The notes under the pieces were generated by a model. It did no database searches and was not told the DNA's origin. It was given only the letters and a program-made list of their open reading frames with translations. Below are positions 9,146 through 17,600 of a stretch of 64,000 bases of DNA, piece after piece. Source of the stretch: Terriglobia bacterium. Lineage in GTDB: Bacteria > Acidobacteriota > Terriglobia > Terriglobales > Acidobacteriaceae. Position numbers and translations under genes: made by a program. The stretch spans positions 62,001-126,000 of the forward strand of contig JAIQET010000002.1 of the NCBI GenBank assembly GCA_020073645.1, in the 5' to 3' direction. Within the stretch, counting starts at the first letter, position 1; every line of letters starts with the position of its first letter.

Positions 9146-10047
9146 GCCGTCACCTCCGCCCGCTGGTAGGCGGTTCCGCTGTTGCGGTGCACCATGGTGA
9201 ACTTGTCGGTCAATCCCAGCAGGCTTTCGGCATGTCCCACGAAGAGGTAGCCTTCAGGATTGAGGCAGCGGGCAAATTTCTCGATCAGCCGCTTCTGCTC
9301 GGCCTCGTCGAAATACATCATCACGTTGCGGCAGAAAATAATGTCGTTGCGTTGCGGCAGGTACTCCGTCTTCAGATTGTGGAAGTCGAAGTGCAACAAC
9401 TCCTTTACCGCCTTCTTCACCGCGTACCGGTCGCCGATCTTGTCGAAGTAGCGAAGCCGGTAGCTGTAGTCCACCGACGCCATCTGCGCCTCGGTGTAAA
9501 TTCCTTCCTGACCCGCGCGCAAGACCGGGTAACTGATATCGCTGGCCAGAATTTCAACCCTCCAGGGCGGAGGAACCAGCGGCTTGGGACTCGGCATTTC
9601 GCACGGGAACGGGTTGCGGAGATAGTAGTAAGCCAGCGCATCGGCAACCAGCATGGCGATGGTGTAGGGTTCCTGTCCGGTGGAACACCCTGCGCTCCAG
9701 ATGCGCAAAGAGAAGTCCCGCCGGGCCTGCTTGTGGCAGAGGAGTTCGTCGAGAACGTATTTGTGAAACAAATCCATCTGTGCCCGGTTGCGAAAGAAGC
9801 TGGTTTCGTTGACCGCCAGGTTTTCCAGCAGCCGCGCCAGTTCGTGCTTGCCTTCCGTGCTGATCAGCAAGCGGTAGTAGCTGTAGAACGAATCCAACTG
9901 GCATTCCTTCAGGCGCCGCTGCAAACGATCTTGCAGGAAGTGCGCGCGGCGCTCATCAAAGTGCATGCCGCACTCCTGGTACACGAGCGTCTGCAGAAGC
10001 TTCAGTTCGGCTTCGCTGAACTGCGCCGGTACGCCTGATGTGCTCAT
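9142..10047 (-). CDS. cheR: Chemotaxis protein methyltransferase CheR
   Basis: The 301-residue CheR has an N-terminal helical domain (about 1-85, ending NLAVNETSFFRN) and a SAM-binding methyltransferase domain with RIWSAGCSTGQEPYTIAM, LASDIS and the IIFCRNVMMYFD motif. It methylates glutamates of the MCP encoded upstream in the same operon. The motif set is complete, in contrast to the second CheR homologue at 21566-22426. There is a short insertion around residues 145-160 (NPFPCEMPSPKPLVPPP). The gene starts 33 bases after cheW and overlaps cheA. Confidence 0.95.
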   Translation of the reverse strand: MSTSGVPAQFSEAELKLLQTLVYQECGMHFDERRAHFLQDRLQRRLKECQLDSFYSYYRLLISTEGKHELARLLENLAVNETSFFRNRAQMDLFHKYVLDELLCHKQARRDFSLRIWSAGCSTGQEPYTIAMLVADALAYYYLRNPFPCEMPSPKPLVPPPWRVEILASDISYPVLRAGQEGIYTEAQMASVDYSYRLRYFDKIGDRYAVKKAVKELLHFDFHNLKTEYLPQRNDIIFCRNVMMYFDEAEQKRLIEKFARCLNPEGYLFVGHAESLLGLTDKFTMVHRNSGTAYQRAEVTA

Positions 10048-10080
10048 GGGTTCGTTTCGTCCGTTGTCAGAATCCGGGCC

Positions 10081-10593
10081 TTACTTGCCGGCGGAAGCGC
10101 CGCGCGCCTCTGCCGCCGGGCCCTGCTGTCCTGCACCCTCACCCGTTTCTTTCTTGGGCTTCAGTTCGCTAAATTCGAGCAGCCGGTCCGTGTCCAACAA
10201 CACGATGAGGCGCCCTTTGTACTTACCCACCCCGGTCACGCACTTGAGGCCGCCTTCCGCAAATGCCGTGGGCGACGCTTCAATGTCCGCGGCCGGAATC
10301 TTCAGTACCTCCGTAGCCGAGTCCACAATCAATCCGGAGAGCCGCCCCTTGTGCTCGACCACCAGGATGCGGTTGCGCTTGCCCGGCGTCACCTTCTTCT
10401 CACCAAAGCGTTTGCGCAGGTCGATCACCGACACGATCTTGCCGCGCAGGTTGATGACGCCCTCCATGTACTCCGGCGCGTCGGGCACCGCCGTAATCTC
10501 CGGCACCCGCACGATCTCGTGCAGCGAGGTAATGGGCACGCCGTAGGTCTCGCGCCCCACCTGGAAGCCGACAATGTGCATGTCACGGTTCAT
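10081..10593 (-). CDS. cheW: Chemotaxis adaptor CheW
   Basis: The 170-residue protein begins VGFQVGRETYGVPITSLHEI and contains VINLRGKIVSVIDLRKRFG and ILVVEHKGRLSGLIVDS, the standard CheW fold that links receptors to CheA. A 25-residue Ala/Gly/Glu-rich tail follows the domain. The gene starts 14 bases after the mcp stop and precedes cheR by 33 bases, so it belongs to the same transcript. No strong ribosome site is visible at its ATG. Confidence 0.95.
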   Translation of the reverse strand: MNRDMHIVGFQVGRETYGVPITSLHEIVRVPEITAVPDAPEYMEGVINLRGKIVSVIDLRKRFGEKKVTPGKRNRILVVEHKGRLSGLIVDSATEVLKIPAADIEASPTAFAEGGLKCVTGVGKYKGRLIVLLDTDRLLEFSELKPKKETGEGAGQQGPAAEARGASAGK

Positions 10594-10607
10594 GGCAGAA
10601 GTTGGGT

Positions 10608-12602
10608 TCAGCCGCGGCTGCCCGCACTCGCATGCCGGGCATTGCTCTTCGCCGTCACTTTTTCTTCCCGCCGTCCCGGCCGCTCGGCATTGCCCTGCTC
10701 CAGCAGGAAACGGTCCATCGAGTCCAACAGGTCGCGCGACATCTTCGACATCTGCTCAGCCGAAGCCGCCAGTTCGGTCGAGCCCGACGTAGTCTGCTGC
10801 ACCAGTTCGCGCATCCGCTCCATGGCTTTGACCACGGCCTGCGCCCCCGATGCCTGCTCTTCCACCGCCGAGTTGATTTCGTGCGTGATCTCGTTCAGCC
10901 GCGTCGTGGCGCGCGCGATCTGCGCCGAACCGTGCGACTGCTCGTTGGTCGCCGCCCCAATCTCCTGGGCAAACTTGTACACTTCCGTGACCACGTTCGA
11001 GATCTTGCGCAGCGCGGTGTTCAGCTCCTGCCCCAGTCCCAGCCCCTCGTTCACAATGCCGGTGCTGCGGTCCATGTTCTCCACCGCTTTGCGGGCTTCC
11101 TTCTGGATACTCTGGATCAGTTCCGAGATTTCTTTGGTGGACTGCGCCGACTTCTCCGCCAGCTTGCGCACCTCATCGGCCACCACGGCGAAGCCCAATC
11201 CGTGTTCTCCGGCGCGCGCCGCTTCGATGGCGGCATTCAGCGCCAGCAGGTTGGTCTGCTCGGCCAGGTCGTCGATCACCTCAATGATCTTGCCGATATC
11301 ATCGGCCCTCTGGCCCAGCACTCCGATGATTTCGCCCGACGAGTGGATCGTAGTGTTGATCTTGTTCAAACCGTCGGTCGCTTTTTCCATGGTCCCAATG
11401 CCGTTGTGCACCTCTTCCCGCGAGCGGTTCGAGATGTCGAGCAGGACCTTGGCGGTATCCGCCACCCGCTGGATCGAGGCCACCATCTGATCGATGGAAG
11501 CCGAGGTTTCGCTCACACTCGACGCCTGCACCTGCGTGCTCTTCACCATGTTCTGCACGTTCACGCTCATCTCGTGCATGGTGCTGGTCACTTCATCGAT
11601 GGCAGAAGAGGTTTGCAGGCTGATCTTGGCCGACTCGTCGGAGGCCCCCGCCACTTGGTTGGAAGCGCTGGCCACCTGCGAAGACGCATCCCGCACGTTG
11701 GTCACCAGGCTTCTCAAGCCTTCCACCATGCGCGCGAAGGCATTTCCCAGCGTGTCGTTCTTCGAGCGCGGCTTCACTTCGACCGCCAGGTCTCCACCGG
11801 CGATGGATTCCGAAACTGCAGCCATCTCTTTCAGGTAGGTGACCATGTCGCTGAAGGTGCGGGCCAGTTCGCCGATCTCGTCCTTCCGCTGGATGTCGAT
11901 CTCGTGTTCCAGGTCGCCGCTCTTGCCGATCTGCTGCGCCACCTGGATCAGGCTGTTCAATGCCTCGGTAATGGAGCCCGCGGTGGAGTATGCGATCACC
12001 ACTCCCAATCCCAGTGCCAGCATGGTGCTGAACAGCGCGATCACGATGGTAGCGGTGGCTGCGGTCTCGTCCGACTGCCGGCGGTCGTCGAGGACCCGCC
12101 GGTTCTCCTGGTCTGCCAGGTCCAGGTACTCGGTGGCGTTCTTCACCCACGAGGAGGCATCCTTCTGCAGGTAGAAAATCTGTAGTTCCGCCACGGTTGC
12201 GTTACCTGAGTCCACGTCCTTTCTCTTCTCCACCAACGGGGCCGCGAATTCCCGGGCCCAGTTCTGTTCGCTTTGCTGAACTTTTTGCAGCGCGGCCCGC
12301 TGCTGTTCGGAGTTGGCCAGTTTCTCGGTGCCCTGCAGTTTCTCGTTCAGCAGGTTCACGCCCTCCTTCATCCGCTCCACTTCCCGCGTATCCCCGCTGA
12401 GCAGGTAATTACTCAGGTAGAGCCGGTTCTGCATCATCTGGAAGCGCACGGTATCGGTGGCCTCGGCCAGTTGCAGCGCCTGCGAGGCTGCCGCCTTGGC
12501 GGAATGCTCGCGTTGCACGGCGAAGTAGTTCACCAGAAACAGCACCACGACCATCAAAAGGATGGCTCCGAAGTTCGCGTAGAGTTTCCTGCCGATCGTC
12601 AT
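10608..12602 (-). CDS. Methyl-accepting chemotaxis protein
   Basis: The 664-residue receptor has TM1 at about 9-29, a periplasmic four-helix-bundle region of about 150 residues, TM2 at about 183-206, a HAMP domain, and a long coiled-coil signalling domain. The hairpin tip is conserved ([19 protein letters not shown], then [16 protein letters not shown]). A glutamine/serine-rich coiled coil flanks it on both sides. The ligand domain is a simple 4HB type, so the stimulus cannot be predicted. GGAGGAA lies before the ATG. As the only MCP in the operon it is the likely dedicated receptor for this CheA. Confidence 0.95.
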   Translation of the reverse strand: MTIGRKLYANFGAILLMVVVLFLVNYFAVQREHSAKAAASQALQLAEATDTVRFQMMQNRLYLSNYLLSGDTREVERMKEGVNLLNEKLQGTEKLANSEQQRAALQKVQQSEQNWAREFAAPLVEKRKDVDSGNATVAELQIFYLQKDASSWVKNATEYLDLADQENRRVLDDRRQSDETAATATIVIALFSTMLALGLGVVIAYSTAGSITEALNSLIQVAQQIGKSGDLEHEIDIQRKDEIGELARTFSDMVTYLKEMAAVSESIAGGDLAVEVKPRSKNDTLGNAFARMVEGLRSLVTNVRDASSQVASASNQVAGASDESAKISLQTSSAIDEVTSTMHEMSVNVQNMVKSTQVQASSVSETSASIDQMVASIQRVADTAKVLLDISNRSREEVHNGIGTMEKATDGLNKINTTIHSSGEIIGVLGQRADDIGKIIEVIDDLAEQTNLLALNAAIEAARAGEHGLGFAVVADEVRKLAEKSAQSTKEISELIQSIQKEARKAVENMDRSTGIVNEGLGLGQELNTALRKISNVVTEVYKFAQEIGAATNEQSHGSAQIARATTRLNEITHEINSAVEEQASGAQAVVKAMERMRELVQQTTSGSTELAASAEQMSKMSRDLLDSMDRFLLEQGNAERPGRREEKVTAKSNARHASAGSRG

Positions 12603-12647
12603 TGCTGTTCCTCCGCTACAACACGTTGTTGGCCGCGCTCATTTCTT

Positions 12648-13016
12648 TCATTCCGGGGGCTGGAACTTGAACTCCACGATTCCCGTGTTCTCGTCCGGTC
12701 CAGGTTCAAATCTCCATTTCTTCAGCGCTTCCAGGACCGCGTTCACCAGAAGCGGATGGCCGCCGACCACCTTCGTGCTCTTGATGCTCCCATTCGGGGC
12801 CACCACCACCATCACTTTGACCGTGCCCGCAATACTCATTCGCCGTGCCACATCCGGATAGGCCGGGGCCACTTTGCTCTTCACCTTGCGCGTCAATGGC
12901 TCCTCATGGTCTTCGGCCGCAGCCGTCAGCGGACGAACCACCGCGCTTCCCACCACCATCCACGAAAGCACTGCGAACAAACTGGCAGCTACCCACCGCA
13001 TCGCCGGTGAAGACAC
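12648..13016 (-). CDS. Secreted TonB-like C-terminal domain protein, first gene of the che operon
   Basis: A GTG start at 13016 is chosen because GGGAGGAG lies directly before it. The 122-residue product has an N-terminal signal or anchor (hydrophobic residues about 7-28) and then a TonB C-terminal domain: KVAPAYPDVARRMSIAGTV, VVVAPNGSIKSTKVVGGHP and ALKKWRFEP. It lacks the proline-rich spacer of true TonB, so it is probably a short periplasmic TonB_C-type protein rather than an energy transducer spanning the periplasm. It precedes mcp by 45 bases and shares its sigma-54-type promoter. Why a TonB_C protein leads a chemotaxis operon is unknown. Confidence 0.8.
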   Translation of the reverse strand: MSSPAMRWVAASLFAVLSWMVVGSAVVRPLTAAAEDHEEPLTRKVKSKVAPAYPDVARRMSIAGTVKVMVVVAPNGSIKSTKVVGGHPLLVNAVLEALKKWRFEPGPDENTGIVEFKFQPPE

Positions 13017-13051
13017 AGCTCCTCCCTCAAAACGTTCTGCCCTTCCACGAG

Positions 13052-13067
13052 TGCAATGCCGTTGCCA
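13052..13067 (-). promoter_or_regulatory. Predicted sigma-54 promoter of the chemotaxis operon
   Basis: Read on the minus strand: TGGCAA CGGCA TTGCA, against the consensus TGGCAC-N5-TTGCA. The GG and GC dinucleotides are separated by exactly 10 bases, as sigma-54 requires. Transcription would start near 13041, giving a leader of about 25 bases that contains the GGGAGGAG ribosome site of the first gene. Palindromes at 13170-13210 lie 105-140 bp upstream, the usual place for enhancer-binding-protein sites. Confidence 0.75.
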
Positions 13068-13169
13068 GCTTGAAGGGGCCGTACCTACGCCTCTGGAAAT
13101 TTAGTAACTATCTTATTGTGCAGTGACTTAGACAATTCTCCACGCGCTCGGGGGAGGCCCTGGAAGAGG

Positions 13170-13210
13170 TGAGAATCGTCTCAGCGGGCGGCCATCCTCT
13201 CACTTTGAGA
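13170..13210. promoter_or_regulatory. Candidate enhancer sites for an NtrC-type activator
   Basis: This is a 337-base gap without genes, between the divergent che operon and the kinase operon. It holds two perfect 5-bp inverted repeats: TGAGA-ATCG-TCTCA at 13170-13183 and TCTCA-CTT-TGAGA at 13198-13210, the latter followed by CGC. The second has the same arrangement as the site at 19119-19136. They lie upstream of the sigma-54 promoter at 13052-13067. A weak sigma-70-like promoter for the plus-strand kinase gene (TTGAGA, then TATATT with a 19-base spacer, near 13276-13306) may also be in this gap. Confidence 0.55.
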
Positions 13211-13353
13211 CGCATACGCGCCCACCTTGGGATTTCACAATTCGACACCTCACCCCTTATTCCCTTGACTCAAATTGAGATTGCAGGCTACTTTTCCTCT
13301 ATATTCAATTACTTGTGGTTTCTTGAGAGCGGGCAGGCGGTGCCTTTCTGACC

Positions 13354-16300
13354 ATGCAAGCTGGAAATACGACCGTGCTGGAGGGATCCAATCCCCGCTC
13401 CGATGAGGCTTTTCAAAAACTCCTGCTGCAGTTTTCTGCCGCGGCGGCGCAAGGCACCCCCACCGCCGACCTGATTCAATTATTCTGCCGCGCTACCCGC
13501 GAGTTCTTTCAAGTGGACGGCGCCTACTTCTGGCGATCCTCTTCCCCGGCCGAACTGGTCGGCGCCGAAGCGGACGGCTTTATGGCCGACCACTTCCGGG
13601 GCACACACCTCAAGGCCAGTCAAAGCGCGGTGGCGGTCGAGGCGATCCGCAGTCGCAGAACGGTCTACGTCAACCACGTGGATCCGGCTCGCTACCCCAT
13701 GGCTGCCGAATACCACGCCAAGTCCATGATGGCCGCGCCCCTGGTGGTTTCCGGCGAGGTGATCGGAGCCGCCGTGTTCCTGCACACCTCGGAGCCGGCA
13801 TTCTTCAGTGAGGACCTCTGCGCCAAGGCTACGATTCTCGCCGGACAGTTGGGCAGCCTGCTGGAAGCCAGCCGCCTGAACCAGGTTTCGCGCGAGGAGC
13901 ATCGTCGCGCCGAAATCCTGGCTGAGGTAGCCCAGACATTACATTCGGTGCCCGATGCCTGCGCCGTCGTGGAAGCTGTGGCCGATCGCCTGCGCGTTCT
14001 GCTGCGCACTCGCCTGGTCTGTATTCTGCTGCGCGAGGGAGCCGGCTTCACCCTCCGCGCAGTGGCCGCGGAATCGCCCCAACTCGCGGCCTCCGTCCGC
14101 GCCCGCCACGACCGCAAGGGTCTCCACTTTGCCGCGGACCTGGCAGCCCGCGCTGTGGCCGCCGGCGAACCCATCACCGTCGCCATCGATCCCGCAACCC
14201 ACGCGCTCGGAGACCTGATGCCCGCAGGGCCCCTGGTGGCTGCTCCTTTCCGGACTTCCCGCACTCAAGGCGCGGTCCTCGTTTACCCGCGTCCCGAAGG
14301 CTCTTTCAGCGCGGAAGAGAAGTCTCTGGTTTCTTCGGTCGCTGGCTTTGGCGCAGTCGCCATTGCCAATGCCGAACTGTATGACACGGCCCGGGCCCAG
14401 GCGCACGAACTGCACCAACTGCTGGAAATCTCATCCGAGCTTGGCTCCCTCGGCAACCTGGACCAGTTCCTGCAGCATTTCTCCCTCCGAGCCGCCGACT
14501 TCCTCGGCTTTGGTCGCGGCTTCATCGGACTCCTGGAGGAGGATGGCGCGTTTCACGTGCGCTGGGGGACGGACAATGACAAGACCGTGCTCGTAGACCT
14601 CGTCTTCCCGCGCGGAGTCGCCAGCGAAGCCCTGGTCAACAAGGAAGTCTTCTGGGCCGACGACCCCGCCAAGGTCCCCGGCGCCAACCTCGAGGTCATT
14701 TCGAAATTCCATGTCCGCCAGCTTTTGGCCGTACCCTTGCTGGCCAGCGACGGCCGGGTGCTAGGGATGTTTGGTGTGCTGGACCGCCTGGACCGGGCGG
14801 GAATTTCCCAGGAAGATATCCGCCGCGCCCGGGCCCTGGCTGGACAGGTCGCCGTGGCCCTGGAGGTCACGCGCAACCTGCATCTCTCCGAGCAACACCG
14901 TCAGCGTGCCGAATCCTTGATGGGACTGGCTCTGGAACTGAACTCCCTGCTCCGGCTTCCCGAGTTCGCCAAGAGTTTTGTCACCCGCGCGACCGTCATG
15001 ATGGAGGCTCGTGCCGGCGCCTTGGCGGTCAAACAGGATTCGACCCTGGAGGTTCTGGTGATGCAGCCTCCCGGCGCCGGTGCCGCTCCCGAGCGCGCGC
15101 TGCTGCGCCGCTTCGAACACGCCTTGACCGAAACCTTGCCGGAGCATCCGCAGCCCATCATCTCCTCCTCGGCCGCGGAGCTCTTCGGTTCCGCGTTGGC
15201 TTCCGACCTGGCCTGGAACGACTGCACTCTGGTGCGACTGCTGGGCGCAGCGGGAGAGCTGGTGGGTGTGCTCTGCCTCGCGGATCGCGCCAAACCTCTG
15301 TCCCGTGAGGACCACCAACTGCTGCAGGCCATTGCCAATCACGCCTCCATTGCCCTGGAGAATGCCCGGCTTTTCACCCGCATGGACCAGGCCAACCGGC
15401 ACTGGATGGAAATCTTCGATGCGATTACCGACTTCATCGTGGTCCATGACGAGTCCGACAACGTATTGCGGGTGAACCGTTCTCTGGCCGAGTTCATCGG
15501 CGTGCCGCCCCAGGACCTGATCGGGGTCAACATGCGTGCCTTGCTGGCCATGGGCGAGCAGGCGCCCATGCACGCCTGTCCTTTTTGCGGGGCTGCCGGC
15601 GAGGTTGCTGACGAGTACGTTCACCCCGTGCTGGATCGTACCTATCTGGTCTCCACCTCGCGGGTCCATGGGGCCAACAGCGAAGGGCTGCAGACCATTC
15701 ACGTGCTCAAAGACACCACCGACCGCCGCGAGGCCGAGCGCCGCTACCGCGAATTGTTCGACAACGTCCAGGAGGGCCTTTTCTTTTCCACCCAGGATGG
15801 CCGTTTCATCGAAGTCAATGACGCCATGGTGCGCATGCTCGGCTACGAAAGCCGGGAAGAACTGCTGCAGGTCGACATCCCCGCCCAGCTTTACTTTTCC
15901 CCGGAGCAGCGCCTGCGCTCCGCCCAAGCCATCGAACAACGCGGATCGCTGCGCAACTACGAGGAGACCCTGCGCCGCAAAGACGGCTCTCCCATTCACG
16001 TCCTGATTAACGCCTTTGCCGTTCGCGATGCCCAGGGCCGGATGCTGCAGTATCGCGGGCTCATGCTCGACGTCAGCGGCCTGAAGACCTTCCAGGCGGA
16101 ACTGCAGCGCGAGCGCGATTTCTCCGGCAAGATTCTCAACAACACCCAGAGCCTGATCCTGGTGGCCGATACCGCCGGCCTGATCAGTTATGCCAACCGC
16201 CGCTGGTATGAGATGGGATATGAGCAGAAGCAAATTCTGGGGCGGCCTTTGGAGGATCTGGTCGCAGCGTCCCGGCGGCAGGTTCTCAGCGATGCCTTCG

Positions 16301-17202
16301 CTGCCACGCTCGCCGGCCGCCCGGTGGACAATCTTGACCTCCAAATCCTGCGCGGGGACGGGCGGGTCGGCCAGTTCTCCGTGAATCTCAGCCCCATGCG
16401 CGATGAGCAGGGCAACGTCACCAGCATCGTCGTAGTCATGAGCGACGTCACCGATGCCGCCTCGCTGCAAGCCAAGCTGATCCATGCCGAGAAACTGGCA
16501 GCCGTGGGCCAACTCGTCTCCGGCGTCGCGCACGAAGTCAACAACCCGCTCACTGCCATCCTCGGTTTCGCTGATCTGCTCATGGAGAACACCGATCTGC
16601 CCGAGACCGCGCGCAAGGACCTGCGCGTCATTCTGCAGGAAGCCCAGCGCACCAAGCAGATCGTGCAGAACCTGCTGAGTTTCGCCCGCCAGATGCCGCC
16701 GCAGCGCAAGCCGGTGCAACTCAACTCCATTCTGCGCCGCACCGTGCAACTGCGCGCCTACGACTTCCACAGCCACGGGATCGAGGTGACCGAACAACTG
16801 GATCAGGATCTGCCTCCGATCATTGGCGACTCCCACCAGTTGCAGCAGGTTTTTCTGAACATCCTCAACAATGCTTACGATGCCGTGCGGGAAACCGGCC
16901 GTCCCGCCCGCATTGAGATCATGACCGCCCGATTGGGAAATTTTGTGGAGGTTTCTTTCCGCGACAATGGACACGGCATCTCCTTTCCCGATCGCATCTT
17001 TGATCCGTTCTTCACCACGAAGGAGGTGGGTAAAGGGACCGGCCTCGGGCTCAGCATCTGCTATGGCATTGTGCACGAGCACGGGGGCGAGATTCTTTGT
17101 CACAACAACCCCGACGCGGACGGCGCCACCTTCATCGTCCGTTTTCCCGCTATGCCAGAAACGGCCACCCTGGGGGCCGCTGCCGGAGTTACACAGCGAT
17201 GA
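13354..17202 (+). CDS. Multi-GAF, multi-PAS soluble sensor histidine kinase
   Basis: The 1282-residue protein has no membrane segment. I read four GAF domains (about 25-175, 195-345, 360-515, 530-685), three PAS domains (about 690-800, 805-920, 925-1040), a HisKA domain with the H-box SGVAHEVNNPLTAILGF (phospho-His near 1059) and an HATPase domain (N-box NILNNAYDAV, G1 DNGHGI, G2 GTGLGL). It is an NtrB-like cytoplasmic kinase. PAS1 contains HACPFCG (Cys near 743 and 746), a possible metal or redox site. Its TGA overlaps the ATG of the downstream receiver gene (ATGA). With the following sigma-54 activator it forms a phosphorelay. A 780-codon antisense ORF is a shadow. Confidence 0.93.
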   Translation: MQAGNTTVLEGSNPRSDEAFQKLLLQFSAAAAQGTPTADLIQLFCRATREFFQVDGAYFWRSSSPAELVGAEADGFMADHFRGTHLKASQSAVAVEAIRSRRTVYVNHVDPARYPMAAEYHAKSMMAAPLVVSGEVIGAAVFLHTSEPAFFSEDLCAKATILAGQLGSLLEASRLNQVSREEHRRAEILAEVAQTLHSVPDACAVVEAVADRLRVLLRTRLVCILLREGAGFTLRAVAAESPQLAASVRARHDRKGLHFAADLAARAVAAGEPITVAIDPATHALGDLMPAGPLVAAPFRTSRTQGAVLVYPRPEGSFSAEEKSLVSSVAGFGAVAIANAELYDTARAQAHELHQLLEISSELGSLGNLDQFLQHFSLRAADFLGFGRGFIGLLEEDGAFHVRWGTDNDKTVLVDLVFPRGVASEALVNKEVFWADDPAKVPGANLEVISKFHVRQLLAVPLLASDGRVLGMFGVLDRLDRAGISQEDIRRARALAGQVAVALEVTRNLHLSEQHRQRAESLMGLALELNSLLRLPEFAKSFVTRATVMMEARAGALAVKQDSTLEVLVMQPPGAGAAPERALLRRFEHALTETLPEHPQPIISSSAAELFGSALASDLAWNDCTLVRLLGAAGELVGVLCLADRAKPLSREDHQLLQAIANHASIALENARLFTRMDQANRHWMEIFDAITDFIVVHDESDNVLRVNRSLAEFIGVPPQDLIGVNMRALLAMGEQAPMHACPFCGAAGEVADEYVHPVLDRTYLVSTSRVHGANSEGLQTIHVLKDTTDRREAERRYRELFDNVQEGLFFSTQDGRFIEVNDAMVRMLGYESREELLQVDIPAQLYFSPEQRLRSAQAIEQRGSLRNYEETLRRKDGSPIHVLINAFAVRDAQGRMLQYRGLMLDVSGLKTFQAELQRERDFSGKILNNTQSLILVADTAGLISYANRRWYEMGYEQKQILGRPLEDLVAASRRQVLSDAFAATLAGRPVDNLDLQILRGDGRVGQFSVNLSPMRDEQGNVTSIVVVMSDVTDAASLQAKLIHAEKLAAVGQLVSGVAHEVNNPLTAILGFADLLMENTDLPETARKDLRVILQEAQRTKQIVQNLLSFARQMPPQRKPVQLNSILRRTVQLRAYDFHSHGIEVTEQLDQDLPPIIGDSHQLQQVFLNILNNAYDAVRETGRPARIEIMTARLGNFVEVSFRDNGHGISFPDRIFDPFFTTKEVGKGTGLGLSICYGIVHEHGGEILCHNNPDADGATFIVRFPAMPETATLGAAAGVTQR

Positions 17203-17600
17203 ACCTGCCTGCTATCAAACCCGAAGCCTTACCGGTGCTGCTCATTGAGGACGAAGCCGGCGTCATGGCCTACGTTCGCGCCAGCCTGGAGCGCAGCGGC
17301 TACGCCGTGGTGTGCGCAAAATCGGGTGCGGAGGGCGTACAACTCCTGGAATCGGGAGAATTTCTCGGCGTCGTGTCTGACATGGTGACTCCAGGCGGCG
17401 TCAACGGCGCCGGCGTGCATGCCTGGATCGCACAGCACCGGCCGGAATTGGCCTCGCGCATTGTGTTTATCACTGGCGACATCGCCAACGAAGAAACCGT
17501 CGAGACCTTGCGCAAAACTGGCGCTCCCTGCGTGGAGAAGCCGTTTCGCGTCCACCAGTTCATTGAAGTGGTTGAAAAAACCATGGGGAAGGCACTGTGA
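17199..17600 (+). CDS. Single-domain receiver (response regulator)
   Basis: The start is the ATG at 17199, overlapping the kinase stop; the reading frame extends further upstream only inside the kinase gene. The 133-residue protein is a lone receiver with acidic E17/D18 (LLIEDEA), phosphoacceptor D61 in VVSDMVTPGG, T92 and K114 (CVEKPF). The loop after D61 (VTPGGVNGAGVHAW) is typical of receivers placed after NtrB-like kinases in hybrid arrangements. Its stop overlaps the GTG start of the sigma-54 activator, so all three genes are translationally coupled. It probably takes phosphate from the same kinase, as a phosphate sink or intermediate. Confidence 0.9.
   Translation: MNLPAIKPEALPVLLIEDEAGVMAYVRASLERSGYAVVCAKSGAEGVQLLESGEFLGVVSDMVTPGGVNGAGVHAWIAQHRPELASRIVFITGDIANEETVETLRKTGAPCVEKPFRVHQFIEVVEKTMGKAL

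Noticed and set aside
7709..9169. 486-codon plus-strand ORF opposite cheA
   Set aside because: It is a mirror of the cheA gene, with His/Arg-rich sequence and no recognisable motif.
10602..12185. 527-codon plus-strand ORF opposite the mcp gene
   Set aside because: Shadow of the receptor's coiled coil; the sequence is low-complexity His/Arg/Leu.
13260..13353. Sigma-54 promoter for the kinase operon
   Set aside because: TTGCA at about 13281 has no GG at the required 10-base distance upstream.
14761..17103. 780-codon minus-strand ORF opposite the large kinase
   Set aside because: The plus-strand gene has complete GAF, PAS, HisKA and ATPase motifs. The opposite frame has no domain, no ribosome site, and arises from GC-rich third positions.
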